DNA of 64,000 nt, from NCBI GenBank assembly GCA_964030475.1, contig CAXIPT010000003.1, positions 9,948,748-10,012,747 on the forward strand. The letters run 5' to 3'. The stretch comes from Tethya wilhelma. Lineage: Eukaryota; Porifera; Demospongiae; Tethyida; Tethyidae. The notes under the pieces were generated by a model. It was not told the DNA's origin, made no database searches, and saw nothing but the letters and a program-made list of their open reading frames with translations. This document shows, piece after piece, positions 38,501 to 49,106 of the stretch (position 1 is its first letter; each line of letters begins with the position of its first letter). A program made the position numbers and the translations under genes.

Positions 38501-40300
38501 ACCAGTCCTGGGGGACAGTCCTGTGTTGGATCAGACATGTTGATGAGGATCACTTGTCTCCAGACGCTGGGGTCCCCACAAGGGGGCGGAGGGGGGAACA
38601 ACTCCTGGACGATGTCTTGGACCGTCGATCGTATGTCGTTCAGTGTTCCTTGGATTTGGGCCGTGTTTGGACATTGTGCCGTTAGGCCGGAGGGGATGGT
38701 TGTGACGGGTAGGACGGTGAGGTTACGAGATTGAGCTCTTGAAAAGGTCGGGAGCAACAGGAGTGCAGCCAACATCACACTGAGATGGGGAACTGATGCA
38801 GTGGACATTTTTTATTCAAGCTGAGCTGGTTCTTTAGCAAAGCAACACGTTTTTTTGTTGTTGTTTTTTCTATTCTTCTTGTCTTTTTCACGGGTTCTTT
38901 CAAATCTTTTGCTAGTCTATGACTTTTAGAGACAAAACTAACACTTCTAGCTCGATATCTCAACTTGTCCAATACTGCTGCGTGTACTAGACTTGAGCAT
39001 ACATAGGTGTGCTGTTATTCTGAATCTGGAGGTGTTGGCACAAATTAAGTAGCTCATTAGGTTTTGTTATTGATGGAGCACCGTTAGGAAGCTATCTGGC
39101 ATTATGCCTGCATTCAATGGTTTTACGATTGCTTGAGCACATTTCACACTTGAGTTGCTTAGTTATGAGCATAATGAGGAGCCAGTTAGTAACAGCTATT
39201 ATTGTCTGCGACTGGTATTCCAATTTTGGTACCAAGAGTGGGTATGAGTCTGGAAGTTTGATACAGAAGTTAAATTGTACTTTTACATCATCAACCCTTT
39301 ACCAGCTCTGTAGTAAAGTTACAATGTATGTGTCAATATATAATGTAGGACTTTTGTCCTTTGTTCTTTCCTTGCCACATCAATAACTGGCCTCTACAGT
39401 ACATGTTCATGTAGCAGTTGGTATTGATGTTGGTTGCTTTATTGTTGGTTACATGTATGAGTATGTACTGTATTCTCTGTCTGCAGTGTGTGCTCGTCGG
39501 AGAAGGTGGACAAGTGGGCTAGATACTCTGACTTCCTCATTGCCTCCATGCCTTACCCAGGTTGGCTGTGTGTTTCAGTGTCTCTCTAGCTGTCTGTCTG
39601 TCTGTCTGTCTGTCTCTCTATCTCTGTCTGTCTGTTTGTGTTGTATTGTATGATCATTCTTCTTAGCTAAAGTATATTCATATTCACCATGAGCCCAGGT
39701 AGTCTCACTGTCATAGCACATGATAGTACCATTAAAATGGCGAAGTTCACATAGATTCTGTTAGCATCAGACACTCTTTGCCAGTCAAAATCTCCACGTT
39801 GTCTTTAAAGTTATATAATATTATTTTGAAAGAACAAAGGCTCAAGTGAATGGGAATAGACTTTAGTAGTACTTACATGTACGTAACATCTCATTTGTTG
39901 ATGAAATGATCGATTTTGTCAATGAAGGTTGTGAGTTCTTCAAGGATTACAGAGATAATGGGTACAACCCTGTCTCATTAAAGTTTGATTGGAGCCAGGT
40001 GTGTAAGAATTCTCTAAGTTGAACTTTCAAATACCGTAATTAATTTTAGGAAATTTTTTGCATTTGTATTTCATTTCTGTTGTGATGTTTTTGTAATGGG
40101 TCATTGAATTTTCATGAGCAAAGTGCAAAAATTTCTTGATTTATGGTAGTTGATTCTGACACCACATGATGTTTTATCTTCACACACACGCACACGCACA
40201 CACACAAAAATGTATAGCCATTTGTAGATGCTGAGTTGAGTGTTCCTGATGTTATCTATAGAACTGTGCAGACATCTAAACAACCGTTCAACGTATGTAC

Positions 40301-40338
<38 letters not shown>

Positions 40339-41870
40339 GTGTGTGTGTGTGTCAATTAAATTTTTTTATTCACATACAGGAGTGGGACCTTGTCGAGATC
40401 ACACAGAACTACCTGAAGATGTTACTTCAATACCTAGTAGAATGTAAGGCATTCTTCACAAATCTTTTGTATGGAGGCTTTGGCCATTGTCAGTACTTGT
40501 ATTCACATGTATTCACACACTACAACTGCTATTGTCTCCTTGTAGGTGAAGGTGGTATCCTGATCCACTGTATATCGGGCTGGGATAGAACCCCTCTGTT
40601 CGTATCGCTGCTGAGACTCTCCTTGTGGGCTGTAAGTGAGCCATGATGACTGAGTGCAACCAGTGGACATGGGACACAGTAGTTCACTGTCAGAGCAGTT
40701 GGGCCACGATTTTAAATAGATCACTTGTTCATGATATTGTGGACAATGAGAGTACTGTTGTTAGTGAACTATTGTGTCCTTCCTCACTGACAGAGGAGGT
40801 TGCAAGTGCACAATTAGAGATCAAGCGGATAACGTTGATTGCTAAACACTGCTGAGTCAGCAATCCTCTTCTGCTGATCCAGCAACATTACAAAAGTGTA
40901 CACCAAGAAAAGATTGCTGACTCAACAATTTTTAAGCAATCAACATTATCCGAGTGATCTCTAATTGTGCTCTTGTAACTTCTCTGCCATAAATACCGTA
41001 CATTGGGAAATTTTCGCTGGTAAAATATTTCGCCTGTTAAATTTTCGTGTAGTTTAATTTTTGTCGTTGCGGAAGATTCGGTAAAGATTGCCATACAAAA
41101 TGAATTTTTGTTGGTAATGATTGTTGACGAAAATTTTTTAGTGACGAAAATTTCCCGATCTACAGTAGCATCTAGTAGTGGGTAAAAGTTGGCAAGAGAA
41201 AAATGCTCTATTTCTTCACCTCAAGGAAGAGGCAGTGTACGATGCTACTCTATGTACCAATTTCTGTACTCTTGTTCTAAGTTAATATTTCCTCATTACC
41301 GAGGGTACCAATAGTGCTGGCATCTCTCCAGCCCGGGGTGTCAGTGGTCAAGATAGATGGCTCTGAAACTGTCTGTTCAAAGAATGTCCACTTATTGAGT
41401 TTGTTCCCACCACCCTTATGACAATTGGTGATGGTTTTGTTTCATTTTTGCAACACCTAGTTACTATGGAACCCTTTGTATTGCTAATAACAATGGTACT
41501 TTGTCACTACAGTGTAACCCCCCACTCAATGAATTAATGTAGCTGATTGATCTGTTTTTTGTTTTGCTTTGTTTCTCTTACAGGATGGTAAGATTCACCA
41601 ATCTCTCTCCCCTTCTGAAGCACTCTACTTCACTCTCGCATACGACTGGCTGGTATATGGGTAAGCACCATGTGTGATGATAGCCGACTAGTTGAGCTGT
41701 GATTAGCTTGCGTGTAGAGTTTTGTGAGCTAGCTGATAGATGTACATGTCTATTTCTAAGCAACTTGAGATGTCCGTGAATGATTATGGAATCGAGGTCA
41801 CTATGTACACAATCATGTCTCCTTCTCTTACAGGCACCAGTTCAAAGAGAGACATGAAAAGGGTGAAGAG
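32592..41870 (+). CDS. MTMR14: Myotubularin-related phosphoinositide phosphatase MTMR14 (3' end not found)
   Basis: Fourteen exons join in phase: 32592-32720, 32967-33023, 33287-33402, 33788-33896, 34197-34272, 34673-34841, 35225-35341, 39487-39560, 39928-39998, 40218-40292, 40380-40443, 40546-40631, 41584-41660, 41834-41870. Landmarks match vertebrate MTMR14: RCIHLIGRDY, LCGHYPSE, ARFARCRSRFVMPVILFE, ICRSATL, ICDLMVEKKK, SEKVDKWARYSDF, GCEFFKDYRD, and the active site HCISGWDRT (Cys-x5-Arg intact). The enzyme dephosphorylates PI3P/PI(3,5)P2 in autophagy and muscle calcium control. Exon 6 encodes an unusual Gly/Thr-rich insert. After exon 14 a good donor remains, but the expected FFxCFxFL exon and C-terminal region are not found before a KIN17-copy/LINE block. 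Two antisense genes sit in the 35342-39486 intron. Confidence 0.9.
36007..36927 (-). CDS. Secreted Cys-rich protein of the fibrinogen-like 'YVQ' family (nested copy 1)
   Basis: Single exon, 306 residues. Signal peptide at residues 1-25 (LAALLLLPTFSRAQS). A short helical region and a Pro-rich hinge precede the domain shared with the gene at 15943: W-x2-V-x2-INMS, CGRIRGYQW, GVSLTHGDEGNREHIW, CPCDVP, DDYFCESG, NPLWDGQGC, CCGFNSPPWF, IEFRLC, ending IELYVQ. It lacks the fibrinogen-like segment found in the 15943 protein, so the shared unit starts at about the W before INMS. It is antisense within an MTMR14 intron. An extracellular binding role is inferred; no catalytic motif is seen. Confidence 0.75.
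   Translation of the reverse strand: MSTASVPHLSVMLAALLLLPTFSRAQSRNLTVLPVTTIPSGLTAQCPNTAQIQGTLNDIRSAVQDIVQELFPPPPPCGDPSVWRQVILINMSDPTQDCPLGLVFTMYDNIRTCGRQEDVPCSAITFNVPGGGEYSQVCGRIRGYQWGETNGFYDAIELMRNTIDEQYLNGVSLTHGDEGNREHIWSFASGRSQTFSVQSFHTSFLCPCDVPEMGNILPDFIADDYFCESGALDYHEDMPPDIFLDNPLWDGQGCRAGSRCCGFNSPPWFTKELPGPTSDPIEFRLCLGSFSKEVDLPVDLIELYVQ
37882..38808 (-). CDS. Secreted Cys-rich protein of the fibrinogen-like 'YVQ' family (nested copy 2)
   Basis: Single exon, 308 residues, almost identical to the gene at 36007-36927 except for a handful of substitutions and a two-residue insert (DSE) near the CPCDVP motif. Same signal peptide, hinge and Cys pattern. The duplication unit extends beyond the genes on both sides (about 35440-37238 and 37330-39138). 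Differences are mostly silent or conservative, so both copies are probably active and recent. The single N at 37239 lies on the junction, so collapse or misassembly should be kept in mind. Confidence 0.75.
   Translation of the reverse strand: MSTASVPHLSVMLAALLLLPTFSRAQSRNLTVLPVTTIPSGLTAQCPNTAQIQGTLNDIRSTVQDIVQELFPPPPPCGDPSVWRQVILINMSDPTQDCPPGLVFTMYDNVRTCGRQVDAPCSAITFNVPGGGEYSQVCGRIRGYQWGETNGFYDAIELMRDTIDEQYLNGVSLTHGDEGNREHIWSFASGRSQTFSEQSFHSSFLCPCDVPDSEMGNILPDFIADDYFCESGALDYPEDMHADIFLDNPLWDGQGCRAESRCCGFNSPPWFTKELPGPTSDPIEFRLCLGSFSKEVDLPVDLIELYVQ
40187..40353. repeat. (CA)n and (GT)n runs flanking MTMR14 exon 10
   Basis: CA repeats end a few bases before the acceptor at 40217, and GT repeats begin about 12 bases after the donor at 40293. 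Both are in the short introns around exon 10. Confidence 0.9.
40993..41167. mobile_element. MITE-like inverted-repeat element
   Basis: Ends GGGAAATTTTCG and CGAAAATTTCCC are inverted. The interior is similar to 25650-25790 in the LKR gene. Non-coding, in an MTMR14 intron. Confidence 0.55.
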
Positions 41871-42299
41871 GTGAGTTGTTTGCTTGTACATACTATAGCT
41901 TCAATCTTACACATCCCTTCAAAGCTTACCCAGGCTCCCCTGCCTTCACTAGCCTTGATATTGAGGTCCTGGCTCTGTAGATGTCTCTAGGTCGTATAGT
42001 GACTCGAGTATACATGTAATAGCTTTTTTGTTACTCCAGTTAGCTTCATTCCCAGGCTTCACTGGCACGTATTTTATATTTCACAAGTTGCAAAGTTTAT
42101 GGAGAAGGCCTGGGAACAAGGCTAACTCCAGCAGCTGGTGTAGCTAGCTAGCCTCAACTGATTCTTAGCATGAAGCACTAAAAGGAAAGGAGTGGCCTGG
42201 TACGAGGCTGTATTGTAGCTATAGCCTGTTTCTTGGCAGCATGACACAGCTGTATATGTGTGTGTGTTGTGACTCTATTCTCTGTTCTTGTTTGCANTG

Positions 42300-42539
42300 C
42301 AAACAAAAAGTGTTGGGCGCTTCAATGACTCCACGCTGCACTGGAGGGAAGCCACAACACCGCGCCGCAAAGTAGAGGGTCAAAGGTCAAAGCTTCACAA
42401 ATTTGGTGTGCTTTAATTAGAACCACGATACAAACTAAATTGTGAAGTAGAAAACATGCCTAAACACAATTTCTTGACTCAAAAAGCTTTATCAAAAGTC
42501 GAAAGGACTTCAAAAATTGAGATGGTACTGTCAAATGTC
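42300..42539 (+). pseudogene. KIN17 promoter and first-exon copy, left part
   Basis: Matches 28445-28732 (upstream region with GGTCA repeats, then the start codon and most of KIN17 exon 1) with deletions. It is cut by the LINE at 42540. The right part resumes at 44676. A single N lies just left of the match at 42297. Confidence 0.85.
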
Positions 42540-44675
42540 TCCTCATGCAGTCAATCCATAGAAGACAACTGGGAGTACTTCAAAGATATTCTCTTCTCAG
42601 TGTATCGCTGAACACTGAGTCTCTTGAAGAGTAAGAAGCGGATGCACTGGCTATCAGATGACACCATCAAGCTCATCCCCCATCCTAAGTGCACCAGAAA
42701 CCCATCACACTTCAGGAAACACAGAGAAAATAGCAACAAGATTTGTCACCTCACAAGACAAGATCATTCACATTATCTAGAGTCCATCACAAGTTCTTCC
42801 AAACTGTCTCAGTATCAATGCCCCTTCTGGAGATGGCTAGAGATTGTCAGGAATAAAAGTACCCGTCTTCCTGTGATAAGACACCTTGGAATCACCCTAA
42901 CTAAAGCTAGGCCAAAGCCTTCAGCTCATTCTTTGTTGGGGAGAACACAGCCTAACTTGACACTCTTAGAAATGAGCTGCTCACACACATAAGTGAAGTT
43001 TATACTAGGAAACTTGATGTTACGAGCAATGAAGTATTGCAGTTATTGATGATTCAAAGGCAAGTGATCCTGATGAATCCCTGGTAGGTTGCTGAAAAAG
43101 GGTGCATACCAACTGTCCAGTGAACCACTTGCAGCTATATTGTTCAATAACTCCCTCAATAGTGGGAGTTACCCAAGGATTGGACAACAGCGAATGTGAT
43201 ATCAGTGTTCAAGCAGGGAAACAAACACACTACCTCAAATTACCGGCCAATTAGTCTAACCTGTCAAATTTTTAGCTAGTGTACTGTACAACAACTTCCT
43301 CACATCCAACTGGCAGCAACCCAACATGGATTCAGGAAATGGCATTCGTGCCAAACTCAACTATTAGAGACTGTCCATGAATGGACCAAAGCAATCAATG
43401 ATGAAAAAAGCATACTGCATGACCTAATTTTTCTCGATCTCTCCAAAGCCTTTGACTCAGTACCACACCAGCAATTGTTGAAGCTAGGCACCGTTGGCAT
43501 ATCGGTGGAGTTACTGTAGAGTGGATTAAGGGTTTCCTGAGTAACCAATACCAAAGAGTTGTGGATGGTCAAACATCTGAGTATAACATCGGGAGTCCCA
43601 CAAGAATCTATTTTGGGCCCACTACTATTCCTCATTTTTATCATCAACATTGATTCAGAGTTACTGCATGTGACATCTCAAACTTGCTTAATTGTTTGCT
43701 GCTGATTGTACCCTATACAGGGAAGTATCAACAAAATCAGACTGCCAAGGACGATCTCACTAGGCTAGAAATCTGGGCTCAAACTGAATGGGGTCTTCAT
43801 CTGAACACAAGCAAATGCAAGGTCATGCACAACATCAACAACAGCAATCTTGAGTACGTTGATACTTTAAGTATCTAGGTATTCACACACAAAAATACCT
43901 AAAATGGTCCCCCATTGCAACAACATCGCCAACAAGGCCACACGGATTCTGAATGTGCTAAGTCGGTCAATCTCATTATGCAATAGAGTTAAGGCCTACA
44001 TAGCACTTGTATGACCCCATTTGGAGTACTGTGCACCAGTTTGGATGCCACACCACCAGTCTAGCATTGAGTCAATCGAAGCTGTACAAAGAAGAGCAAC
44101 TAGGTGGGTGTTACACAAAATGGGACAGTGAGAAAAAGAAGTACTCAACTCTTCCTATGAGGAACGTTGTAGCAATTTAAAATGGCCCACACTGAAATCA
44201 AGGAGAGACTTACTGGCTCATGTGCGAATGTATAAAGTCATAAATAATCTTGATTGTATCCAGTTCAACAAATATTTCACTCAGAGACCATCAAGAAGAT
44301 TACGAGGTCACTCCCTCTCAGTATCTATACCTCAGGCACGGACAAATGTTTTCAGATATACTCGTTCTTCATAAATTCGACTCACACATGGAACAAATTA
44401 TCACAGGACATTGTTGAGAGCTGCTCTGTGACCAGCTTCAGGTCAAAACTTATAGCAATGTAAACTAGTTACTGTCAATTTATTTTCATTTTTATATGCA
44501 TATTAATTTTCATACTTGAATGTAAACAGATGTATGTCCAACTGTGTTGAACTGTTGTTGTTGTTTTTATTATCTGGAGAGCACATTCATAGGACTACCT
44601 TTTGTGTGATTCTTTCTTGTTGTTACATGTTTATAGTGCGCAAGATAATTAATAAAATCATTTCAATTCAATTCA
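42540..44675 (+). mobile_element. Degenerate 5'-truncated non-LTR retrotransposon (CR1/L2-like LINE)
   Basis: Reverse-transcriptase pieces are readable in shifting frames: an EN-RT linker (WLSDDTIKLI, QDHSHYLESI), the RT core (LIFLDLSKAFDSVPHQQ), and a C-terminal part (PHLEYCAPVWMPHH, RRATRWVL). Several stops and frameshifts make it inactive. The 3' end is a TTCAA repeat. TCAAATGT is found on both sides (end of 42539 side and 44676 side), the expected target-site duplication. Confidence 0.85.
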
Positions 44676-44830
44676 AATGTGTCAGAAACAGCTAGTGTAG
44701 AGATGAGGTGAGGTTTTGACAAAGCATTATCACAATGTGACCATGCAAGAGTATGGTTAGTTAGCTTTTTCATTTCATTGGACTCTTATAATTCCTCAAT
44801 CTTCTTCTTGCAGAGTGCTATGGACAACTG
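44676..44830 (+). pseudogene. KIN17 copy, right part
   Basis: Resumes the KIN17 exon 1 sequence (TGTGTCAGAAACAG...GATGAG|GTGAGG) and then matches the KIN17 intron near 29105-29170 with a large internal deletion. No open frame. Confidence 0.75.
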
Positions 44831-45675
44831 CAGCTGTTGAGTACTTTGTGGTACTAAAACAGATGCATGATAATTATTTGCGTTTTTATCTTCTTGCAGA
44901 GATTGTTGACAAACAATTGGTCAGTTGGTACAGCAACTATCATAATCATTATGTTACTTATGTAAACTACAATGATGCACTGCAATCCCAATAATTATTA
45001 TGTGATGGTATATACCCATCATGGAGTTGCCATACAAATGTGAATTCATGGCAGTGGAACAATTGGCTACTCTAATTGGGTTTGAGTGTTACCTGGTACA
45101 TATATGGAGGAAAGAAACAGGATAAGAGAAATCCCTAGTCTTTTATCATAATGCAGGAATGGAGGAAAGATACATAATACATGATATATGAGAAATTGTT
45201 ATACCGGGTATACCATAAACATGAAGTAGTCATGCATGCGATATAATTATAGGTCATGGAGTTATTCTATTACCGCATATGATTATGGCATCTATGCATG
45301 TACTGAAATAGCCATCACATGTCGGAATTTCAGTCATAATTATGTTAAAATCCATTCTCCATTTTCCAGACATGTACGCGTACGAAATCAGAGATATGAA
45401 ATATATCAAACAAATACGCTTTTTTTTGCATATGCCACAAGTATTATAAACAGAAATAACAATTACTGGTTAATTGTAAACTTCGCACAAAATTATCAAT
45501 TATGTTACTTGCTACATACTGAATTGTACAGCAGTACAAATTTTGCAAACTGATGACCTCTAATTGGCTAAAATTCTATTTGGCTGTTCCAGGTAGATAT
45601 CAACTAATCATACACAACTATACTTGCTATAACACAGTTACAGTTTTGTAAGCTAGGATTAATAGAGTCCTAAAN

Positions 45676-45709
<34 letters not shown>

Positions 45710-46253
45710 GGTCAATGAGTACATAAGAGAATTCCTTCAAGAGTGAACCTGAACTATAGTCTTGTGTCGAACGTACAATAAAATTAATAATTATTGTTTT
45801 ACTGTACATGACTTTGTATTACATATTAATACTTATGCATTTTGACAACAGTAGTATGTTCTATACACTAAAATAATAATATTATTATTATTGTTTTAGC
45901 TATGGAAATGAACATTCTTTTTTTGATGCCTGATCAATGAATAAATCATCAAAGTTGCTAATAATACGTACTATTTTGGTTATTATTATTAATATTATTA
46001 ATAATATTGGTTCATGTGGGTTTGATAAGGTAATGATGATATGAGTGACATTGAGTGTTTAATGGAGTGATATAAGGTACTGTAACAGTTGAGGGTCAAC
46101 TACACTCGGTAGCAGCATAAAGATTACTATACATACATACGAAGTTCTACATTTACATATAATATTATAATACATAGTACATAGATCAGTATTGGGTAAG
46201 ATGTTAATGAATGAATTATAATGTGATGGGGGGATCACTCTCATCCAGTTTCA
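44831..46253. other. AT-rich non-coding stretch
   Basis: No exon recognised on either strand. A frame at 45236-45553 is open but has no motif and a biased AT composition. Contains a (CA)n run at 45676-45709 next to a single N at 45675. The missing MTMR14 3' exons were looked for here and not found. Confidence 0.45.
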
Positions 46254-49051
46254 CTAGATCACTGTCATAGAGTCACCAGGATGATCAGCCACACTCACTT
46301 CAAGCAGCTCAAATTCACCCAAGCCTATTCCTAGTGAACTGGCCATGCTACTGGGTATAAACTCGTGCATGTGGAAGATACCAACTGATGCATCCTGATC
46401 AAAACAGCTCTCTTGTTCGATTAAATCACAAGCCAGAGCGTCATTCTCATGTTCAGCCGCTTGCAATTGGTTGGCAGGATCAGCACACGTACTGATGTAA
46501 CCATTGCAATTCTCCGTGGTATTATGTAGATCCTGTCCACTGTTGATGGGCACATTTACAGTACCACCTTGTACATTCTCCTCCTCCTCCTGCGGCTGCT
46601 GTTTGTTGTCCAAGTTGATTGGAAAGAGGCCAGCGGGAGCCTGTAGGTTGGTTTCCAACAGAATAGGCTGATGATTGTAAAGATCAGACTCCTTCTTGCT
46701 GTCCAAATCGATTGGCTGAGCTAAAGCAGCACCACCATCTTGTGTGTTGTCCAAACCATGTGCACTCTGCACAATAAGTGATTAATTTTGTGACAGCACA
46801 CCCAAAGCTGTAGATTCAAAATTAGACTACGTACCTGATCTTGAACTCCTCCAGCCATGGTCAGTTGCTGTGATTGATAATCCGCACCAAACTCTTCACT
46901 TAGAGCATTCTCATTCGTATTTTTAGCTTGATAACTCTCTGAGGGATTGGAGCTTGGAGCAGAGTTGTGTGATGTGAGAGAAGATGCTTGATTGTCTTCC
47001 AAAAGCTCTTCAGCACTTAGGATGAAGCTAACACTACTCCTGTTGCTATGGTTACCTGGAGGGCTGCTGTTCTCTCGAGGGAATGGGGAGTTCAGTGGGA
47101 AGAGTTTGCTTTGTAGGGATTGAATATCAGGTGGTGAAAAGGGTTTCTTGTAGATGTCAATGGGAGGTACAAACTTAGGGTTGAAGGAATCCTGTTGATG
47201 CAAATGAACATTGGAAAATGAAAGCCAGGAAAAATCTCCACTCTGTTGCATTCATCATTACAACAGCATGTACTAGATAGTATTATTATTTTTAAACATA
47301 AAATTTTATGCTTTTAATAACACATGCTGTATATAATATTATATGGAACATGTTATAAACTTACTGTTTTCGACAAGTTGAATACAAATTCATGTTTATT
47401 TTCCTGCTGTCGTCTGAAAAGTGAGAAACTAAACGGATAATGTTTTTAGCACTAGTACTATTAGCTATAATAATACAATTATTAATAATACATTATCTCA
47501 CCTTTTATATAACCAAATGGTGATGATGACAACAATAACACCAATTATACACACCAGCGCTAGTGATGCTGTTATGATTATGACTAAGATAAAGTGACGC
47601 ATGTAAATTCCAACTGTTCCGCTAGTACTGGTTGTTTGGAAGTCATCTGCTGAAGTTGAATCCATTTTGTGGCTCATTGTAGTTTCAAATGTCGAAATTT
47701 TCGTAGTTAATGGCATGGTGGTTGGAGCTGTAATTATAATTAATAATACATGTTCACACACTTTTGTTTTTGTACACTGTTCAATATCAAATCTTATATA
47801 GCTGTTCCCAGCCTATAGGTGGCCTAGCTTCATACATTTTCCCCCCATCAATAAAACTAGAAAAATGAGGTGTATACAAAAACTTATTATACCAGCTATA
47901 CTTACTCTGAGAAATGATTGTGATGAGTTTTATTCTAGCTGATTCCATCTCTTCACCGAACATGCTACTTACAACAGCATGATAATCAGCTTCGTCTTCC
48001 TCTTGAGTATCCATTATAGTCAACACTGATGTATTTATTCCAATGTACTTTGAACTTCCATGATCACCAGCTAGTTCAGTGCCGTTTCTATACCACTGGT
48101 AAGTTAGAGGACCCACCCCTGTAGCATTGATTGTGAAGGTGGCATTTTCCCCTTGATCAATGTGAAGTTCTTCTTGAGGCTCAGTAGTAAGGGTTAGTTC
48201 ATCTAGAGAGGTAGAATATATAGCAATGTGAGGGGGGGGCATTGGTGTTGGTAAAAAGAGCTGTTAATTCTCCCACAAAAAATAAGCCTTGTTTAACAAC
48301 TCGGACTGCATTTTTATAATTTTGTTAGTCTCAATTGACTTACTGATGATCAGTGCAGCTTCATTGGTGATTCTACTGCTCCCATAAGGTGTGCTGACAT
48401 TGCACCAATAGACCCCTTGATCTGTCAGCTCCACATCAATCACCTCAAGTACGGAGGTATTGGCCCCATAGATATCCCCCCCGTCCTCTAGCTGGAGGCC
48501 ATCCTTGAGCCACTGGTAGGCCAAGGCATGGACTGAGGTAGCAACTACAGAGAAGGTGGCGTTATTTCCCAAAGGACTGTCCTTGATTGTTTTGGGGTGT
48601 AAATTCAAGAGGGGTGGATCAGCTGGAAGTCAAACAAAGAGAGTGTGTGGTTGTTTATATAGTGCAGATGGCTACATAATCCTACATTATGTTAATTGCA
48701 ATTATTGCTAGTACACATCAGCCTCGTATATAAATCAGACCATTCCCACTTAATTAGATTACTGCTATAAGCATACATGCAGGGAGGGTCATGTACGAGG
48801 CTACATAAACAGTCATGTGTTCTGAGATTAGAAATAATTCTACTGATAACTCAAATTTTGAACTTCCCACTATAGAGTCATCTGTCTGTCTCAGTTTAAG
48901 AGGCTTTACTCAGTGTTAAGATAATTGTCAAAATGGATGCACATGATACAAAAGAAACTGCCAATTTTTAACATACTCTAACTAAACTGTCGCAAGTGTG
49001 CGTACCTTTCTGTGAAAGACCAAATGGAAGCAAGGCTGTCTGACACACACA

Positions 49052-49106
<55 letters not shown>

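Larger units (their letters stand above)
35440..39138. repeat. Tandem segmental duplication of about 1.9 kb
   Basis: The stretch starting GGGTTCATTTAGGTTTAGG occurs at about 35447 and 37336. The stretch ending GATTGCTTGAGC occurs at about 37238 and 39138. The intervening sequence, including one nested secreted gene per unit, matches throughout. Confidence 0.85.

Noticed and set aside
45236..45553. 105-codon open frame in an AT-rich stretch
   Set aside because: No recognisable domain, composition like the surrounding non-coding sequence.
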